Below, in pieces: positions 5,807 to 6,291 of a stretch of 6,291 nucleotides of DNA. The first letter of the stretch is position 1. Each line of letters begins with the position of its first letter. A model generated the notes under the pieces. It saw only the letters and a list, made by a program, of their open reading frames with translations, ran no database searches and was not told the origin of the DNA. The DNA lies in NCBI GenBank assembly GCA_003223695.1, contig QHVY01000323.1, positions 1 through 6,291 on the forward strand. The letters run 5' to 3'. Both the position numbers and the translations under genes were made by a program. The DNA comes from Acidobacteriota bacterium. Its GTDB lineage: Bacteria > Acidobacteriota > Thermoanaerobaculia > Gp7-AA8.

Positions 5807-6291
5807 TCACTGCCCAATCCTTTCCGGATCCGCCAAATCGCCGTGCAAGTAGCACCGCGCGTCGTGTCCCTCCCCCACAATTATTCTCGCAGGCTCATTG
5901 CCGAGGCAGATGGGCATCACGTCGGGACAGCGGGGATTGAACTTGCATCCCGATGGCAGCGCGGTGAGCGGCGGAACCATGCCCTTGATCGTCGGCAGCC
6001 GCGCCTCGGTCCCCGCAACGCTCGGCAGTGATTTGAGCAGTCCGCGCGTGTACGGGTGCGCCGGATTTGCGAAGAGCTCGCGCACCGGCGACTCTTCGAC
6101 GATGCGTCCGGTGTACATGACGATGATGCGCTCGCAGAATTCAGCGACGACTCCGAGATCGTGCGTAATCAGGAGAATCGCAAGCCCAAGCCGCTTCTGC
6201 AGCGATGCAAGAAGCTCCATGATCTGCGCCTGAATCGTCACGTCGAGCGCCGTCGTCGGCTCATCGGCGATCAACAGTTCGGGATCGCACG
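5807..6291 (-). CDS. Peptide ABC importer ATP-binding protein, OppD/DppD type, C-terminal part (5' end beyond window)
   Basis: The reading frame is open from the right edge to the TGA at 5807, giving 161 residues, about half of the usual 320-340. The visible part begins just before Walker B: CDPELL precedes IADEPTTALDVTIQAQI, which holds the catalytic Glu and the D-loop and is highly typical of OppD/DppD. The switch histidine is in LLITHDLGVVAEFCERI, followed by MYTGRIVEES. HPYTRGLLKSLP then leads into the oligopeptide-importer C-terminal domain. That domain has four cysteines (SGCKF, NPRCP, PICLG, ARCYLHG), the pattern that binds an iron-sulfur cluster in some family members. An internal TTG at 6274 is not a start; Walker A and the signature motif must lie beyond the edge. 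The gene is upstream of, and co-directional with, the OppF-type gene, the usual D-then-F order, and the two should act as a heterodimer on the same permease. Confidence 0.94.
   Translation of the reverse strand, partial: CDPELLIADEPTTALDVTIQAQIMELLASLQKRLGLAILLITHDLGVVAEFCERIIVMYTGRIVEESPVRELFANPAHPYTRGLLKSLPSVAGTEARLPTIKGMVPPLTALPSGCKFNPRCPDVMPICLGNEPARIIVGEGHDARCYLHGDLADPERIGQ

Noticed and set aside
6272..6274. TTG at 6274 as start of a short OppD-like protein
   Set aside because: The open frame continues to the window edge and encodes CDPELL in front of Walker B, as in full-length OppD. The gene is simply cut by the window.

Overview
The window is a stretch of GC-rich bacterial chromosome in which every recognisable gene is read on the minus strand, right to left. 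A TolC-type outer-membrane factor together with a membrane-anchored periplasmic adaptor indicates a Gram-negative, double-membrane organism. The gene set (Yip1-type membrane protein inside an efflux operon, free-standing four-helix-bundle/S23-type gene, AT-rich AAATTTC repeats in spacers) would fit an Acidobacteriota-like or related soil lineage. That placement is a low-confidence guess, because no taxonomic marker gene is present.

From the right edge: (1) 5807-6291 is the C-terminal half of an OppD/DppD-type peptide-importer ATPase, cut by the window edge. (2) A 105-bp spacer holds a striking AT-rich fold-back element (5721-5801). (3) 4676-5701 is the partner OppF/DppF-type ATPase. It keeps Walker A, signature, Walker B and H-loop, but about 16 residues containing the Q-loop appear to be missing. 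(4) A 96-bp spacer ends in a strong Shine-Dalgarno for the next gene.

(5) 4579 down to 233 is a tightly packed four-gene operon: TolC-family outer-membrane factor, Yip1-family membrane protein, MacA/HlyD-type adaptor, and MacB/LolD-type ATPase. The stop and start codons overlap at all three junctions (ATGA, ATGA, TAATG), so the genes are probably translationally coupled. Together they would encode most of a MacAB-TolC-like tripartite ABC exporter. The FtsX/MacB-type permease that should pair with the ATPase is not in the window, and the next gene downstream is unrelated.

(6) A four-copy 7-bp tandem repeat (207-234) runs into the ATPase stop codon. (7) 1-156 is the N-terminal part of a four-helix-bundle (23S rRNA intervening-sequence/S23-type) protein, running off the left edge.

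No convincing wholly new system is seen. The points most worth a second look are the Q-loop deletion in the OppF-type ATPase, the fold-back element between the two peptide-importer ATPases, and the exporter operon that carries a Yip1 gene but no visible permease.
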